Shown here: positions 1 through 11,141 of the stretch, in pieces
Numbering within the stretch: the stretch's first letter is position 1
Layout of the letters: every line of letters begins with the position of its first letter
Origin: Rossellomorea aquimaris
GTDB taxonomy: Bacteria > Bacillota > Bacilli > Bacillales > Bacillaceae_B
Length of the DNA: 64,000 nucleotides
Assembly (NCBI RefSeq): GCF_008180865.1
Contig: NZ_VTEX01000004.1
Span: 310,001 to 374,000, forward strand
Direction of reading: 5' to 3'
Program-made: the position numbers and the translations under genes
The notes under the pieces: generated by a model
Databases searched by the model: none
Told to the model about the DNA's origin: nothing
The model's input: only the letters and a program-made list of their open reading frames with translations

Positions 1-50
1 TGAGCTTTTTCTCTCTAAAAGATGCGGCCTAAATATTGTTAATTCAGCTA

Positions 51-1398
<1,348 letters not shown>

Positions 1399-1533
1399 TT
1401 ACTACAATTTTCATAAAAGAAAATGGGCTGTTATCATTTTGTAATAAAATAGTTAGATAATTCAAACTATTTATCAATTTTGTCCTTTGCTCCACTTATT
1501 CTATACAAGTACAAGAACGTTTTCAAATGAATT

Positions 1534-1585
1534 AAAGGCTGCGGGAAAGAAATCGTTCAATTTCTCTCCTGCAGCCTTTGTTTTT
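1534..1585. terminator. Stem-loop between dgkA and cdd
   Basis: A stem of about 20 bp with two imperfect positions and a short loop lies downstream of dgkA. T-rich sequence follows on the plus side and a weaker U-rich run on the minus side. It probably ends or attenuates minus-strand transcription leaving dgkA. Confidence 0.55.
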
Positions 1586-1612
1586 CAACTATTTGTGCCT
1601 CTTTGCATCCCA

Positions 1613-2011
1613 TTAAAGTGTAGTGACGAGTTCAAGCAGCTTTGGGATGAATATAATAGCACCAACAACCGCTGTACACACGGCAAAGAGTAAGACGGCA
1701 GCCGAAGCAAGATCTTTCGCCGCTTTCGCCAAGGGATGATAGTCTGAAACTGAAAGGTCCACTGCCTTTTCGATTGCCGTATTCATGGTTTCAAGTGCCA
1801 GTACGGAAAACACCAATATAATCAGGATGATCCATTCCATGGCAGATACGGAAAGGAGATATGCTAAGATAAAGACAATGATCCCTACACATGAGTGAAT
1901 CCTGAAATTCTGCTCCGTTGACCATACAGATTTAATCCCATCTGCCGCATATCCAAAAGACTTCAAGAACCTGAATAGGCCGAACTTAGTCCCTTGTGAG
2001 TCCATACTCAT
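1613..2011 (-). CDS. dgkA: Undecaprenol kinase / diacylglycerol kinase DgkA
   Basis: A small integral membrane kinase of the prokaryotic DgkA family. In Gram-positive bacteria this family phosphorylates undecaprenol to regenerate the lipid carrier for wall synthesis. The 132-residue protein has three hydrophobic segments (about 43-58, 60-78 and 103-125) and the family motif region around [14 protein letters not shown], with acidic residues expected at the Mg-ATP site. The gene start lies 26 bases inside ybeY, indicating translational coupling. Order ybeY-dgkA-cdd is the same as in B. subtilis. The substrate (undecaprenol rather than diacylglycerol) is inferred from the Bacillus homologue. Confidence 0.93.
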   Translation of the reverse strand: MSMDSQGTKFGLFRFLKSFGYAADGIKSVWSTEQNFRIHSCVGIIVFILAYLLSVSAMEWIILIILVFSVLALETMNTAIEKAVDLSVSDYHPLAKAAKDLASAAVLLFAVCTAVVGAIIFIPKLLELVTTL

Positions 2012-2459
2012 TTAAAATATCCTTTTGTCTTTGAAACATTTTCTTTTCATCCATTTCTTCCATATGATCATAGCCTAATAAATGCAGGAATCCGTGAAGG
2101 GCAAGAAAACCAAGTTCACGGGAAAATGAATGATTGTATTCTTCAGCCTGCTCTTTGGCTCGCTCGATGGATATGATGATATCACCGAGAACCCGGGGAA
2201 TTTGACCGCCTACTATTTCGACTTCGTCCTCTCCCAGTTCTTCAAGAGCAAAGGAAATGACATCCGTCGGCTGGTCCTTATGGCGGTACTCCCGGTTGAT
2301 TTCCTGTATTCTTTCGTTCGTCACAAACGTAACCGACACTTCGCTGTCATCTTCGACCTCTTCTTCTTTTGCAGCAAAGTTCAAGATGTTTTGCACCAAA
2401 CTTGTTTCCTCTTCGGATAATTTTTCAGTTTCATCAATAAAGTCGATCAATAATGTCAT
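1986..2459 (-). CDS. ybeY: Endoribonuclease YbeY
   Basis: YbeY is a single-domain metal-dependent RNase that takes part in 16S rRNA 3' end processing and ribosome quality control. The 157-residue protein carries the family signature [11 protein letters not shown] near residue 120, which supplies the three zinc-binding histidines (H-x3-H-x5-H). It overlaps dgkA by 26 bases downstream and pgpH by 4 bases upstream, so these genes form one translation-coupled block. The B. subtilis counterpart is YqfG. Confidence 0.96.
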   Translation of the reverse strand: MTLLIDFIDETEKLSEEETSLVQNILNFAAKEEEVEDDSEVSVTFVTNERIQEINREYRHKDQPTDVISFALEELGEDEVEIVGGQIPRVLGDIIISIERAKEQAEEYNHSFSRELGFLALHGFLHLLGYDHMEEMDEKKMFQRQKDILNEYGLTRD

Positions 2460-4621
2460 GCTTTTTCTCCTTTTGCTTTAAGTTCCGGATATTCTATTCT
2501 CGGATGAAAGATTCCATTCAGTGTCTCACAAAGAGACTTCTTGACAGTTTCTAATTGCTTTAATGAAATATCGCATTCGTTAAACTGACCGTCCTGCAGG
2601 CGGTCTTGTACTATGGAATGAACAAGCTGTTGAATCTCTCCTTGCGTGGGAGATTTCTTCGATCTGACAGCCGCTTCCACACTATCCGCTATGCTGATAA
2701 TGGCCGCTTCCCTTGTTTGTGGTTTAGGACCGGGATATCGATAATCTTCTTCCTTAACATCTTTCCCTTGTTCCTGTGCCTTATAATAAAAAAATTTCAA
2801 CAAGGTTGTCCCATGATGCTGCTCGGCAATATCGACGATTTCCTTTGGCAGCTTATGCTTCCGCAGCATGTCGGCACCATCTGAAGCATGACTTATAATA
2901 ACATCCCTGCTCGTCTCAGGCGAGACCCGATCATGAGGATTTTCCATATTTAGCTGATTTTCAATAAAAAAATGTGGCCTTTTTGATTTACCGACATCAT
3001 GATAGTAACAGCCGACTCTCGCTAATAGGCCGTTTGCACCAATGGATTCACATGCAGATTCTGCAAGATTCGCTACCATGACACTGTGATGATATGTACC
3101 AGGTGCATCGGTCAGCAGCTTCTTCAATAATGGTTGTGTAGGGCTTGAAAGCTCCACCAGCCTCATGGAGGAAAGTATGCCAAACCCGGCCTCGAAAAAC
3201 GGCAGAAAGCCGATTGTTAATATAGAGGAACTGATTCCTGATACCAGGGCAAACACGAGATAATACACATATTCACTGTTCGAATATGAGGTTCCGCTTA
3301 ATAGAATCAAGAACCCAAGGATCAAAATATTCACAAGAGCTACGTAAATCCCCGCCCTTAATATATTGGAGCGCTGATTACGGCTCACCAGGAAAAGAAT
3401 CCCGGATACGCCACTGAATAACGTATAAATCGCAATTTCAATATCGATTGATCCTGAGAACTGTTGATGAAATACGATACTCGAGCACGCAGAAAGGATA
3501 AACACCATCATCATAGCGATCCGTTCATTCAGGAGGATTCTAAGTATCATCCCGGTGAACGCTGCAGGGAATATGAAGGCTATATCATTGATTTCCAGTT
3601 GCTCTATGAGTCCCACGATCTTCATGATCAAGAGTGATATCACAAATACAATGCTCGTGAGGATTAAATAATTTTGTTTCCTTTCTTCGGTTACTTCCAA
3701 TGTGTAGAAGAAATAATACAATGAACTGATCACCACAAGCACAAAGAGTGCCAATCCGATGTACGGGCGGAAGGAGAACGTATTTTCCACCATACCTAAG
3801 GACTTCAGGATACTGTATTTTTTAGAGGTGATCAGTTCCCCATCTTCCACGATGACTCCACCTTCGATAATTTCAACCTTTTGCACATTTGCCTCGGCAA
3901 GTTTCTTTAACTCATCCGTTTTTTCAGCATCATAGTAAAGTGTCGGCTCCAAAGCGACTTTCCCCAATTTGACGGCGGCAGTGGATAAATCACCTTCGAA
4001 GGAATAGTTGGTGATCCGCTGTTCTAAGTTCAATTTTGCTTCGTTTAATTCTTCCTCTTTCACCCCGTTTTCCATGATGATCTTCATCTGTGTGGAAACG
4101 ATGGTTTCTAGCCGCGACAAGTCATCCTCTGAAGCCACCAGGAGTATCTTTAACACGTCATCACTTAAACTGTTGGTTATATTATTATTTTTATCCTTAG
4201 GCAATTTTGCTTTCAGAAGTTTCAACTGATCATTAATATCGGTATTTTGGGAAGGCTTTAGATCATCTTCTTCACCTGCCTGTGCTGAAGATTCTTTCTT
4301 CACTTCATTTACACTTTCAATCAGTGAGCGAAGAAGGGATATGGAGTTGTCTACCGCTCCTTCTTTCGTGGTATAGACATTCGCTACTTCAGCCTTTGCT
4401 TCTTCCTTCTTCTTCTCGGTAGCCTCATCATCAACGAATTTCTTAGGAGCCCTTATCGTAGTAGGAGCTTCTTCATACAAATTGATATCAAGGGTTTTCG
4501 GTTTTACATTTCCAAATAAAACCCCAAAAACAATAATGCCAAGTAACACAAATAAGAGATTAGTAAAGAGTCGGTAGCTAAGAAAGCTCCTTATCTTGAG
4601 TAAAAATGGGTGCGTTTGCAT
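2456..4621 (-). CDS. pgpH: Cyclic-di-AMP phosphodiesterase PgpH (7TMR-HD)
   Basis: This is the membrane HD-domain phosphodiesterase that degrades the second messenger c-di-AMP. Starting at the ATG at 4621 (good GGGGG ribosome site) it has 721 residues, close to B. subtilis YqfF. Order of parts: one N-terminal membrane helix, a large extracellular domain rich in Lys/Glu, about seven transmembrane helices in the middle, then a cytoplasmic HD domain with GTYHHS and YYHDVGK supplying the metal-binding His and Asp residues. An upstream in-frame GTG/ATG would add 14 residues but has no better ribosome site. It overlaps ybeY by 4 bases and heads the pgpH-ybeY-dgkA block. Confidence 0.94.
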   Translation of the reverse strand: MQTHPFLLKIRSFLSYRLFTNLLFVLLGIIVFGVLFGNVKPKTLDINLYEEAPTTIRAPKKFVDDEATEKKKEEAKAEVANVYTTKEGAVDNSISLLRSLIESVNEVKKESSAQAGEEDDLKPSQNTDINDQLKLLKAKLPKDKNNNITNSLSDDVLKILLVASEDDLSRLETIVSTQMKIIMENGVKEEELNEAKLNLEQRITNYSFEGDLSTAAVKLGKVALEPTLYYDAEKTDELKKLAEANVQKVEIIEGGVIVEDGELITSKKYSILKSLGMVENTFSFRPYIGLALFVLVVISSLYYFFYTLEVTEERKQNYLILTSIVFVISLLIMKIVGLIEQLEINDIAFIFPAAFTGMILRILLNERIAMMMVFILSACSSIVFHQQFSGSIDIEIAIYTLFSGVSGILFLVSRNQRSNILRAGIYVALVNILILGFLILLSGTSYSNSEYVYYLVFALVSGISSSILTIGFLPFFEAGFGILSSMRLVELSSPTQPLLKKLLTDAPGTYHHSVMVANLAESACESIGANGLLARVGCYYHDVGKSKRPHFFIENQLNMENPHDRVSPETSRDVIISHASDGADMLRKHKLPKEIVDIAEQHHGTTLLKFFYYKAQEQGKDVKEEDYRYPGPKPQTREAAIISIADSVEAAVRSKKSPTQGEIQQLVHSIVQDRLQDGQFNECDISLKQLETVKKSLCETLNGIFHPRIEYPELKAKGEKA

Positions 4622-4756
4622 AAAGAACCCCCTGTTATGTAAGTACAATTTTAACCAGTTCAAGGTATAGAGCTCACAGAAAGCATAATAAAAAACGATC
4701 TAGCAATTATGTAAAATGATAACAGTTTTTCTCTTAATTATCCATGTTAAACCCGA

Positions 4757-4824
4757 TAAAAAAAGATTGATCCCTGCATGCGCCGCCTCTATTAACAGGG
4801 ACATGAACACATTGGATCAATCTC
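4757..4824 (-). terminator. Rho-independent terminator after phoH
   Basis: The stem arms GATTGATCC and GGATCAATC enclose a loop of about 40 bases; in the minus-strand RNA the second arm is followed by a run of seven U. It separates phoH from pgpH, so pgpH probably has its own promoter in 4622-4756. Confidence 0.8.
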
Positions 4825-4833
4825 TTTATCGTT

Positions 4834-5793
4834 TTATTTTTCAATTGTTTCATAGGCATTGATGATTTTAGCGACTAATGGGTGACGAACCACATCCGCT
4901 TGATCAAGATAAATAAAAGATACGCCTTTTACATCTTTTAATATTTTTTCAGAAGAAATCAGTCCTGACTCGCTTCCTCTCGGTAAGTCCACTTGAGAGC
5001 GATCTCCTGTAATAATCATCTTCGAATCAAAGCCAAGTCTGGTTAAAAACATTTTCATTTGTGCTTTCGTTGTGTTTTGTGCCTCATCGAGGATGACAAA
5101 CGCATCATCCAGTGTACGGCCTCTCATATAAGCAAGAGGAGCGATTTCAATGGTTCCTCTTTCTATCAACCGGGCTGTATGCTCAGCCCCAAACACATCA
5201 TGCAGAGCGTCATATAAGGGACGTAGATAAGGGTCCACTTTTTCCTTCAGGTCCCCCGGAAGGAAGCCAAGACTCTCTCCCGCTTCAACAGCAGGCCTTG
5301 TGAGAATTATTTTCTTTACTTGCCCATTTTTCAACGCATGTACCGCCATCACTACAGCAAGATAGGTTTTCCCCGTACCTGCCGGACCAATCCCAAACAC
5401 CATATCGTGTTTTTTGATAGCCTGAATGTATTGGCGCTGCCCAAGGGTTTTCACCCTGATGGATTTACCTTTTGCATTTTTCGTGATTTCTTCATTGTAC
5501 AAGTCTGTAAAGTATTCAAGTGTCCCTTGCTTGCCCATTTCCAGTGCATAGTGGACATCTCTTTGGCCAATATTGATTCCTTTACGTATTACAGCTACGA
5601 GTCGATCTGAAACATCTAGAGCGAGACTTACATCTTCTTCCTTACCTGAAACCAGCAATTCTTCGCCTCTTGTTACGATTGAAACGTGTAATTCCTGTTC
5701 TATTAATTTAAGGTGAGAATCTGAAACACCAAACAAAGCGATGGCTTCATTAGGGTTTTCAAGTTGTAATTTCATTAAGATTTCATCTGACAT
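4834..5793 (-). CDS. phoH: PhoH family ATPase
   Basis: A cytoplasmic P-loop ATPase of the PhoH family, 319 residues as in B. subtilis. The Walker A motif GPAGTGKT lies near residue 138 and Walker B VILDEAQN near 236; the N-terminal third resembles a KH-like RNA-binding module. PhoH proteins are thought to act in RNA metabolism and are regularly next to ybeY, as here (phoH, pgpH, ybeY). It follows yqfD with 3 bases between them, so it is co-transcribed with yqfC-yqfD at least partly. The exact reaction is not known. Confidence 0.93.
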   Translation of the reverse strand: MSDEILMKLQLENPNEAIALFGVSDSHLKLIEQELHVSIVTRGEELLVSGKEEDVSLALDVSDRLVAVIRKGINIGQRDVHYALEMGKQGTLEYFTDLYNEEITKNAKGKSIRVKTLGQRQYIQAIKKHDMVFGIGPAGTGKTYLAVVMAVHALKNGQVKKIILTRPAVEAGESLGFLPGDLKEKVDPYLRPLYDALHDVFGAEHTARLIERGTIEIAPLAYMRGRTLDDAFVILDEAQNTTKAQMKMFLTRLGFDSKMIITGDRSQVDLPRGSESGLISSEKILKDVKGVSFIYLDQADVVRHPLVAKIINAYETIEK

Positions 5794-5796
5794 TCG

Positions 5797-6984
5797 TTAG
5801 TCTCCTTGAATAATTGGTTGTCCTACTGCAATATTTTCTAATACTTTGAAGTGAATTGTTACCCTAACTTTACCATTCTCAACCTTTTCTTGCAAAATTT
5901 TTTCACCTATGACTTCTGCATCTTCCGGGAGGGTGGACTCCAAATTACTTTTGGCCAGCTTCTTCGCCGCATCGATGGCTTCTGATTTCGTATAAGTTCT
6001 CTCAACATCTTCTTTCTCTTTAAAGCTTTTATCAATATAATATATTGGCAGCTCCCATTTCAAGAAACGAAGGTTCTTTTTGTTCTCTTCCACGATGGAC
6101 TCTTTATACTCAACTTTCCCGAATCCCCACACCGGAATATTGAAAGAGCCGACTCCTACATATCGCTTTCTCTTTTCATCGCCGCTAAAAACCACAAACT
6201 GGGATTTCAACGGTAGATCAACGTTAGATTTATACCATGTTTCCCCCAGGATTTTCGCCTTGGCCGGGACCCCTTTAGGATCTTTTTCATTCCCGATCAA
6301 ACCGGATACAAGGAGCTGACCTTTATTCACATAATCATTTACGTTCACCTGGGGATCTCCTTCTTCTACGAACATCTGAGTGATGATCGCTTTCTTCTTC
6401 GCTACAATATGCTGCAGACCGGAGGATTCAGAAGGCTCAGGGGCGTTCTTCTCAACCACTTGGAAGTGAAAGGTTGTCCCTTGCAATTCCACCCCTACCC
6501 ATGTAATATTGTTCATCCTGTAGGATAGCTCTCTTTGAATATTTTCTACATCCGGGAGTGAGAATTGCAGTTTCCCTTTTGATACTCCCATTTCTTCCAG
6601 CTCTTTTCTTATACTGTGCTCCGTTTGCGGTGACGCCCCCTTAATTTGGATGCCCCACACCATATTGGAGAGCAGGAACACGATGATGAAGAAAGCAAGT
6701 CCACCAATCATGAACCCTGAGTTATTCAGGGAGCGCTTGAACAAAAATGGAACTCCCTGACCTCTTAGAAATGTCACTTTACACTCGGATGTTCGAACAG
6801 CTCTTCTGAAGTTATGTACATCCTCTAAGGATAAGTAAAAGGTGATGGTTTCTGTTCCAGCTCTCTTCACATTCCAAATCGTGATACCCGCCCGAAGCAA
6901 TTGATTGATGACCCTCTCGACTAGCCTGCCTTCCATTTTCACAAATACCTTTCCCCTTAGAAAGGTGAACCATTGATTCTTCAA
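5797..6984 (-). CDS. yqfD: Sporulation protein YqfD
   Basis: A 395-residue member of the YqfD family, found only in endospore formers and known in B. subtilis as a sigma-E-controlled sporulation protein. Residues 1-85 are a soluble basic domain, a single transmembrane helix lies near 92-110, and the rest would be outside the cytoplasm of the mother cell, probably facing the intermembrane space. It follows yqfC by 11 bases, and the pair behaves as a unit across Bacilli and Clostridia. No catalytic motif is visible. The molecular function is unknown. Confidence 0.92.
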   Translation of the reverse strand: MKNQWFTFLRGKVFVKMEGRLVERVINQLLRAGITIWNVKRAGTETITFYLSLEDVHNFRRAVRTSECKVTFLRGQGVPFLFKRSLNNSGFMIGGLAFFIIVFLLSNMVWGIQIKGASPQTEHSIRKELEEMGVSKGKLQFSLPDVENIQRELSYRMNNITWVGVELQGTTFHFQVVEKNAPEPSESSGLQHIVAKKKAIITQMFVEEGDPQVNVNDYVNKGQLLVSGLIGNEKDPKGVPAKAKILGETWYKSNVDLPLKSQFVVFSGDEKRKRYVGVGSFNIPVWGFGKVEYKESIVEENKKNLRFLKWELPIYYIDKSFKEKEDVERTYTKSEAIDAAKKLAKSNLESTLPEDAEVIGEKILQEKVENGKVRVTIHFKVLENIAVGQPIIQGD

Positions 6985-6995
6985 ATCCGTCCCTC

Positions 6996-7280
6996 CTATT
7001 GTTCTAAATAGATCACTTCTACGATCTTCCCCTGAAGAAGAATTTCTTCAGGAAGAATCATCTTGATGACAAATTGTTCACCTTTTATTAAAAGTTGACC
7101 TTGTTTTAGCAGAAGTCGTACCTCTCGATCTGTGAACGTTAACAGACCACGATGGTTCTCTATATAGATATGAATTTGTCCGATCATTGTGACGCGAGGA
7201 AGGTCCATCATGACATCTTCAGGTAAATCCATTTTCTGGGTCATCCATTTACGCATGTGTTGTAAAAAGCTTTTTGCCAT
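6996..7280 (-). CDS. yqfC: Sporulation protein YqfC
   Basis: A 94-residue protein of the YqfC/YabP-like sporulation family. I chose the ATG at 7280 because it matches the B. subtilis length and has a G-rich ribosome site 9 bases upstream; a longer frame reaches 7301 through the hairpin described at 7281-7330. The protein is small, mixed alpha/beta, with no membrane segment. In B. subtilis yqfC-yqfD is read by sigma-E RNA polymerase in the mother cell. The ribosome site lies in the 3' arm of a terminator-like hairpin, which is unusual. Confidence 0.9.
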   Translation of the reverse strand: MAKSFLQHMRKWMTQKMDLPEDVMMDLPRVTMIGQIHIYIENHRGLLTFTDREVRLLLKQGQLLIKGEQFVIKMILPEEILLQGKIVEVIYLEQ

Positions 7281-7330
7281 AAAAAAAGAACCCCCTTTCA
7301 TCTCATATTTATGAAATGAAAAGGGGTTTC
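7281..7330 (-). terminator. Terminator-like hairpin overlapping the yqfC ribosome site
   Basis: In minus-strand RNA, AAACCCCTTTTCAT pairs with ATGAAAGGGGGTT around a short loop and is followed directly by seven U. The structure ends the upstream yqfB-like/floA/nfeD message, yet its 3' arm contains the only G-rich ribosome site of yqfC and the U run abuts the yqfC start codon. Confidence 0.75.
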
Positions 7331-7337
7331 ATCACTC

Positions 7338-7802
7338 TTATTTTTGATGATGCCGCTTTTTTGATCTCGGAGGTCCGAATACCTCTGAAAAAATAAATCC
7401 TTTTACGATATCATCTTCCTTGTTGAAATCAATGTTGAGAGTTGAATTTTTTTCCCGTATCTTCCTTGCCCTTGTCTGATGAGCTCCAAGTCTGCGGGAA
7501 TATCGCTCCTCTTTCTTTTGCAAGTCTGCATAAGTTGATTCCGCTTCCTTCTTCTTTTCTTCAAATCTGGTTTGAATGGAGGAGGCTGCGTCTTTCAATG
7601 GTTCTTTATAATCTTTCGGCACTCTGCTCCGTGCCGGTCTCTCTCTCTCCCTTTCTCTCTCTCTTGCATGAGGTTCGGAAGGAGGGGCAGATGCCGTTTG
7701 AATCGGTTTTTGCCTTACCGGTTTATTTGAAGGCGACTCTTTCACTTTATTGAAAATCGACGTGATAAGCCCGATCAGGATGGCAATGATTAAAGGTTCC
7801 AT
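7338..7802 (-). CDS. YqfB-position membrane-anchored protein
   Basis: A 154-residue protein in the position of B. subtilis yqfB, last in the nfeD-floA unit. It has an N-terminal hydrophobic helix (about residues 2-16) and then a highly charged, probably disordered cytoplasmic tail with Pro-rich, Arg/Glu-repeat (about 46-58) and coiled-coil-like Lys/Glu segments (about 70-110); the final 40 residues are more globular. The Arg-Glu repeat is encoded by a CT-dinucleotide-rich tract at 7637-7673 that could slip. Position beside floA suggests a role at membrane microdomains, but I recognise no family and no function should be assumed. Confidence 0.8.
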   Translation of the reverse strand: MEPLIIAILIGLITSIFNKVKESPSNKPVRQKPIQTASAPPSEPHARERERERERPARSRVPKDYKEPLKDAASSIQTRFEEKKKEAESTYADLQKKEERYSRRLGAHQTRARKIREKNSTLNIDFNKEDDIVKGFIFSEVFGPPRSKKRHHQK

Positions 7803-7831
7803 GGAGAAAACTCCTTTCTCACAAGGGGATA

Positions 7832-8839
7832 TTACTTATCTTTAGAATTTTTCGGATCATTTTTATCCCCGGTTAGTTTGCCAATCGAGTCTCTCATTTC
7901 CGTATCGGCGTCGATATTCTTTATGTTCATATAGTCCATCACACCGATATTGCCTGATCGAAGTGCTTCAGCCATGGCAAGAGGTACTTCTGCTTCTGCT
8001 TCCACAACCTTCGCTCTCATCTCTTCTACTCTTGCTTTCATTTCCTGCTCATTGGCAACGGCCATTGCTCTTCTTTCTTCCGCTTTAGCTTGAGCAATGT
8101 TCTTATCAGCTTCCGCTTGTTCTGTTTGCAGTTCTGCTCCGATATTCTTGCCAATATCAACGTCCGCAATATCAATCGAGAGAATTTCAAATGCCGTACC
8201 TGCATCCAGGCCTTTTGAAAGGACCGTTTGAGAAATCAGATCCGGATTTTCCAATACCTTCTTGTGATTGTCGGATGAACCTATTGTAGATACAATCCCT
8301 TCCCCTACACGGGCAACGATCGTCTCTTCCCCGGCACCCCCGACAAGGCGGTCGATATTCGCACGGACCGTAATACGCGCTTTCGCTTTCACTTCAATTC
8401 CATCCATTGCCACACCGGCAATGAATGGTGTTTCGATCACTTTAGGGTTAACACTCATTTGAACCGCTTCAAGTACGTCACGACCTGCAAGGTCAATCGC
8501 CGCAGCACGCTCAAAGGTCAATTCAATATTTGCACGATGAGCTGCAATCAATGCATTCACCACTCTGTCCACGTTACCACCAGCTAAATAGTGACTCTCC
8601 AGCTGATTGATCGTTACCGTGATTCCTGCTTTATGGGCTTTAATCAATGGATTGATCACACGACTCGGGATAACACGTCTCAACCTCATTCCCACTAGTG
8701 TGAAAATACTGATTCTTACTCCAGCTGCAATCGCTGAAATCCACAGCATGACTGGTACAAATGTAAATAAAACTGCTAATACAATCACTCCCACCACAAT
8801 GGCAACGAGCAATAAAATCGTACTTGGTCCTATAACCAT
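7832..8839 (-). CDS. floA: Flotillin-like protein FloA
   Basis: FloA is the bacterial flotillin that assembles in functional membrane microdomains and affects membrane fluidity and signalling complexes. The 335-residue sequence is very similar to B. subtilis FloA (YqfA): an N-terminal hydrophobic hairpin (about 5-55) that does not cross completely, a SPFH domain, and a C-terminal coiled region rich in Ala/Glu (about 230-300) containing [13 protein letters not shown]. It follows nfeD by 20 bases. In B. subtilis the operon responds to envelope stress through sigma-W; a matching promoter lies at 10213-10239 here. Confidence 0.96.
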   Translation of the reverse strand: MVIGPSTILLLVAIVVGVIVLAVLFTFVPVMLWISAIAAGVRISIFTLVGMRLRRVIPSRVINPLIKAHKAGITVTINQLESHYLAGGNVDRVVNALIAAHRANIELTFERAAAIDLAGRDVLEAVQMSVNPKVIETPFIAGVAMDGIEVKAKARITVRANIDRLVGGAGEETIVARVGEGIVSTIGSSDNHKKVLENPDLISQTVLSKGLDAGTAFEILSIDIADVDIGKNIGAELQTEQAEADKNIAQAKAEERRAMAVANEQEMKARVEEMRAKVVEAEAEVPLAMAEALRSGNIGVMDYMNIKNIDADTEMRDSIGKLTGDKNDPKNSKDK

Positions 8840-8859
8840 ATTCTTTTCCTCCTAAGTAA

Positions 8860-10170
8860 TTATGAAATGTCTCTTACAACAATCCGTGAACCTTCTACTT
8901 TCACAATCTTAACTCTTTCGCCAGCTTTAATAAAGCCGCCCTCTGTCACTGCATCAATTCTTTCATCATCCACGATCACGGTACCGGAAGGTCTTAGAGG
9001 AGTTTTCGTTACTCCTTCTTTACCGATCAACTCTAATCGATTGATGTTTGATACATATCCACTTTCTGTGCTTGTTGAATCTTTTAAAATGATTTTGTTG
9101 AAAAATTTCATTTTTTTACCAAACACCTTTACAAATATAATCATTGTAGCAACGGCAATAAGTAAAGCGATAAGAAGAGAAATTCCCATTTGCACTACAT
9201 CGCCCCCTGCCAACATAATACTTGCGAGTATTGCCCCGATGCCAAGTCCCCCTGCGATTCCCCCAGGGAGGAAAAATTCCGCAACGACAAGCGCGATTCC
9301 AACGATAAAGAGGATTATCGTTTCGTAACCGGCAAGTCCCGCCACTAAGTGTCCATAAAAGAATAATACAAGTGAAATCAATCCGATAGAACCGGCAATG
9401 CCAAAGCCTGGTGAATACAATTCGACAATCAACCCAAGGCTTGCCAACGAAAGAAGGATTGGTACCACGACCGGATTTGTTATAAATCGTGCCAGTTTCT
9501 CTGCAAATGTCTCTTCAACATTTACAACAGAAGATTCATCGACACCAAGGGTTTCGTATAACTCATCCAGATTCGCAACAGTTCCTTCAGAGTAGCCGAC
9601 TTGTTTGGCTTCTTTTGAACCCAGGGTTAATAATTCCCCTTTTTCAATCCCCAATTCTTCGATTACTACCGATTCATCCGCCATGGCTAAAGCAACTTGA
9701 GGATCTCTCCCATTTGATTCAGCGGCACTCTTCATGGCAGAAAGCCAGTAACTCTGAGCTTTCTTATCAGCGGCATTTCCAGCTTGATCGATCACAGCCG
9801 CAGAACCGATTTGACCATTTGGGACCATATAGATCTCATCTGCATGAAGGGAGATGAAGGCACCTGCCGATAAAGCATGATTATTCACAAAGGCAACCGT
9901 CTTTGTTTCTACTCCGTCAAGGAGCTGACCAATATCACCAGCTGCAGTGACCAGACCTCCAGGCGTATCAATATCAAAAACAATCAGTTCAGCATTGTTT
10001 TCCTCTGCATCACTTATCGCTCTCTCCAAAAATGCATGAAGGCCTTTTTCAACTTCTTTGTGAATAGGAATAACGTATACTTTTTTTGTATTCTCAGCAG
10101 AGCTTAACAAGGGCTGTAGAAAACTGAACCCAAGAATCATCATGAAAAATATAAGTAGACCTTTTTTCAA
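8860..10170 (-). CDS. NfeD family protein with N-terminal ClpP-like serine protease domain
   Basis: The long form of NfeD (436 residues; B. subtilis YqeZ/NfeD2-type partner of FloA). It has a signal peptide (residues 1-25), a ClpP-fold serine protease domain (about 30-220) with the segment NHALSAGAFISLHAD holding the catalytic serine and VVIDQAGNAADK-like substrate loop region, five or so membrane helices (about 230-350) and a C-terminal cytoplasmic OB-fold NfeD domain ending in KVEGSRIVVRD. It is the first gene of nfeD-floA-yqfB. The protease is presumed to act on membrane partners; the substrate is unknown. Confidence 0.93.
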   Translation of the reverse strand: MKKGLLIFFMMILGFSFLQPLLSSAENTKKVYVIPIHKEVEKGLHAFLERAISDAEENNAELIVFDIDTPGGLVTAAGDIGQLLDGVETKTVAFVNNHALSAGAFISLHADEIYMVPNGQIGSAAVIDQAGNAADKKAQSYWLSAMKSAAESNGRDPQVALAMADESVVIEELGIEKGELLTLGSKEAKQVGYSEGTVANLDELYETLGVDESSVVNVEETFAEKLARFITNPVVVPILLSLASLGLIVELYSPGFGIAGSIGLISLVLFFYGHLVAGLAGYETIILFIVGIALVVAEFFLPGGIAGGLGIGAILASIMLAGGDVVQMGISLLIALLIAVATMIIFVKVFGKKMKFFNKIILKDSTSTESGYVSNINRLELIGKEGVTKTPLRPSGTVIVDDERIDAVTEGGFIKAGERVKIVKVEGSRIVVRDIS

Positions 10171-10212
10171 CGCAACCCCCTCGTTTCAGGTAATATTCCT
10201 TGATACTCTATG

Positions 10213-10239
10213 TACGATTGACCTATTAAAATAGTTTCA
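10213..10239 (-). promoter_or_regulatory. Sigma-W-type promoter of nfeD-floA
   Basis: On the minus strand TGAAAC and CGTA are separated by exactly 17 bases, a full match to the sigma-W (ECF) consensus, 43 bases upstream of the nfeD start. B. subtilis yqeZ-yqfA-yqfB is a known sigma-W target, so the control appears conserved. The rest of the 336-base gap (10240-10464) shows nothing else I can name. Confidence 0.8.
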
Positions 10240-10464
10240 ACTTTTTTAAAAATATTATGATGTTTGCGTGGAATTTATTAATATAGTAAAAAAACTCGAA
10301 AGAGAAGGATGTTTTTGATGGGCTGTTCTTGTTTATAACGATTCTTTACTCTTTATTATCAACCTGCTCAAGTTTATTTTCAACCTTCAATCTTTAATTT
10401 TACCTTTCCCCAACTTAATTTCAAACCTCCCTCTCATGGTAACCCCCACTTTTATAACGTGCAT

Positions 10465-10502
10465 AAAAAAACCGGAAAGCATGATGGCTTTCCGGTTTCT
10501 TT
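10465..10502 (-). terminator. Rho-independent terminator after yqeY
   Basis: Perfect 12-bp stem (AAACCGGAAAGC with its complement) around a 6-base loop, followed by seven U in minus-strand RNA, immediately after the yqeY stop. It ends the rpsU-yqeY message. Confidence 0.9.
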
Positions 10503-10506
10503 AATC

Positions 10507-10953
10507 TTATGATAAATGTTGAAGAACAAGTTTGTTGACGAGAGCTCCATCGGCTTTCCCTTTTAATTTAGGCATGATTGCTCCCATCACTTTGCCCATG
10601 TCGGCTTTAGAAGTAGCACCTACCTCCGCTACTGTCTGTTGGACAATAGCAGAGACCTCTTCTTCTGAAAGCTGCTTAGGCATATATATTTCGACGTAAG
10701 TCAGTTCTGTTTGAATTTTTTCAACGAGGTCTTCGCGACCAGCGTTTTGAAATTCTTGGAGGGAGTCTTTCCGTTGCTTCACTTCTCGAGAAAGGACAGT
10801 CAACTCTTCGTCTTCAGAGAGTTCCTGTTTCCCATGTTTAATCGCTTCATTTTGAAGTGAGGCTTTTAGCATGCGAATCACAGAAAGCTTCTCTTTTTCT
10901 TTATTTTTCATCGCTTGTTTCATATCATCATTTAAACGATTGAGAAGACTCAT
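10507..10953 (-). CDS. yqeY: GatB/YqeY domain protein
   Basis: A stand-alone YqeY domain of 148 residues, the module otherwise found at the C-terminus of GatB, where it contacts tRNA. The free protein is thought to bind tRNA or help tRNA-dependent amidation, without firm proof. The sequence is helical and highly charged, with the family features [16 protein letters not shown] near residue 15 and the C-terminal [21 protein letters not shown] segment. It follows rpsU by 14 bases and ends at a strong terminator. Confidence 0.93.
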   Translation of the reverse strand: MSLLNRLNDDMKQAMKNKEKEKLSVIRMLKASLQNEAIKHGKQELSEDEELTVLSREVKQRKDSLQEFQNAGREDLVEKIQTELTYVEIYMPKQLSEEEVSAIVQQTVAEVGATSKADMGKVMGAIMPKLKGKADGALVNKLVLQHLS

Positions 10954-10967
10954 GCTTACACCCTCTC

Positions 10968-11141
10968 TTAGAACTTACGCTTTCTTGCAGCTTCTGATTT
11001 CTTTTTGCGTTTTACGCTTGGCTTTTCATAAAATTCGCGCTTTCTAAACTCTTGTAAAGTTCCTGTTTTAGAAACTGAGCGTTTGAAGCGACGAAGAGCA
11101 TCTTCAAGCGATTCGTTTTTACGAACAACTGTTTTTGACAT
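10968..11141 (-). CDS. rpsU: 30S ribosomal protein S21
   Basis: S21 is the small basic ribosomal protein near the anti-Shine-Dalgarno region of the 30S subunit. I set the start at the ATG at 11141, giving 57 residues beginning [17 protein letters not shown], almost identical to B. subtilis S21; the longer frame to 11165 would only translate the ribosome site, a strong GGAGGGAGGG. It heads an rpsU-yqeY message and is divergent from the yqeW gene. Confidence 0.97.
   Translation of the reverse strand: MSKTVVRKNESLEDALRRFKRSVSKTGTLQEFRKREFYEKPSVKRKKKSEAARKRKF

Noticed and set aside
8867-9328. Plus-strand frame of 153 codons opposite nfeD
   Set aside because: Antisense shadow of a clearly conserved gene; no ribosome site or known protein pattern.
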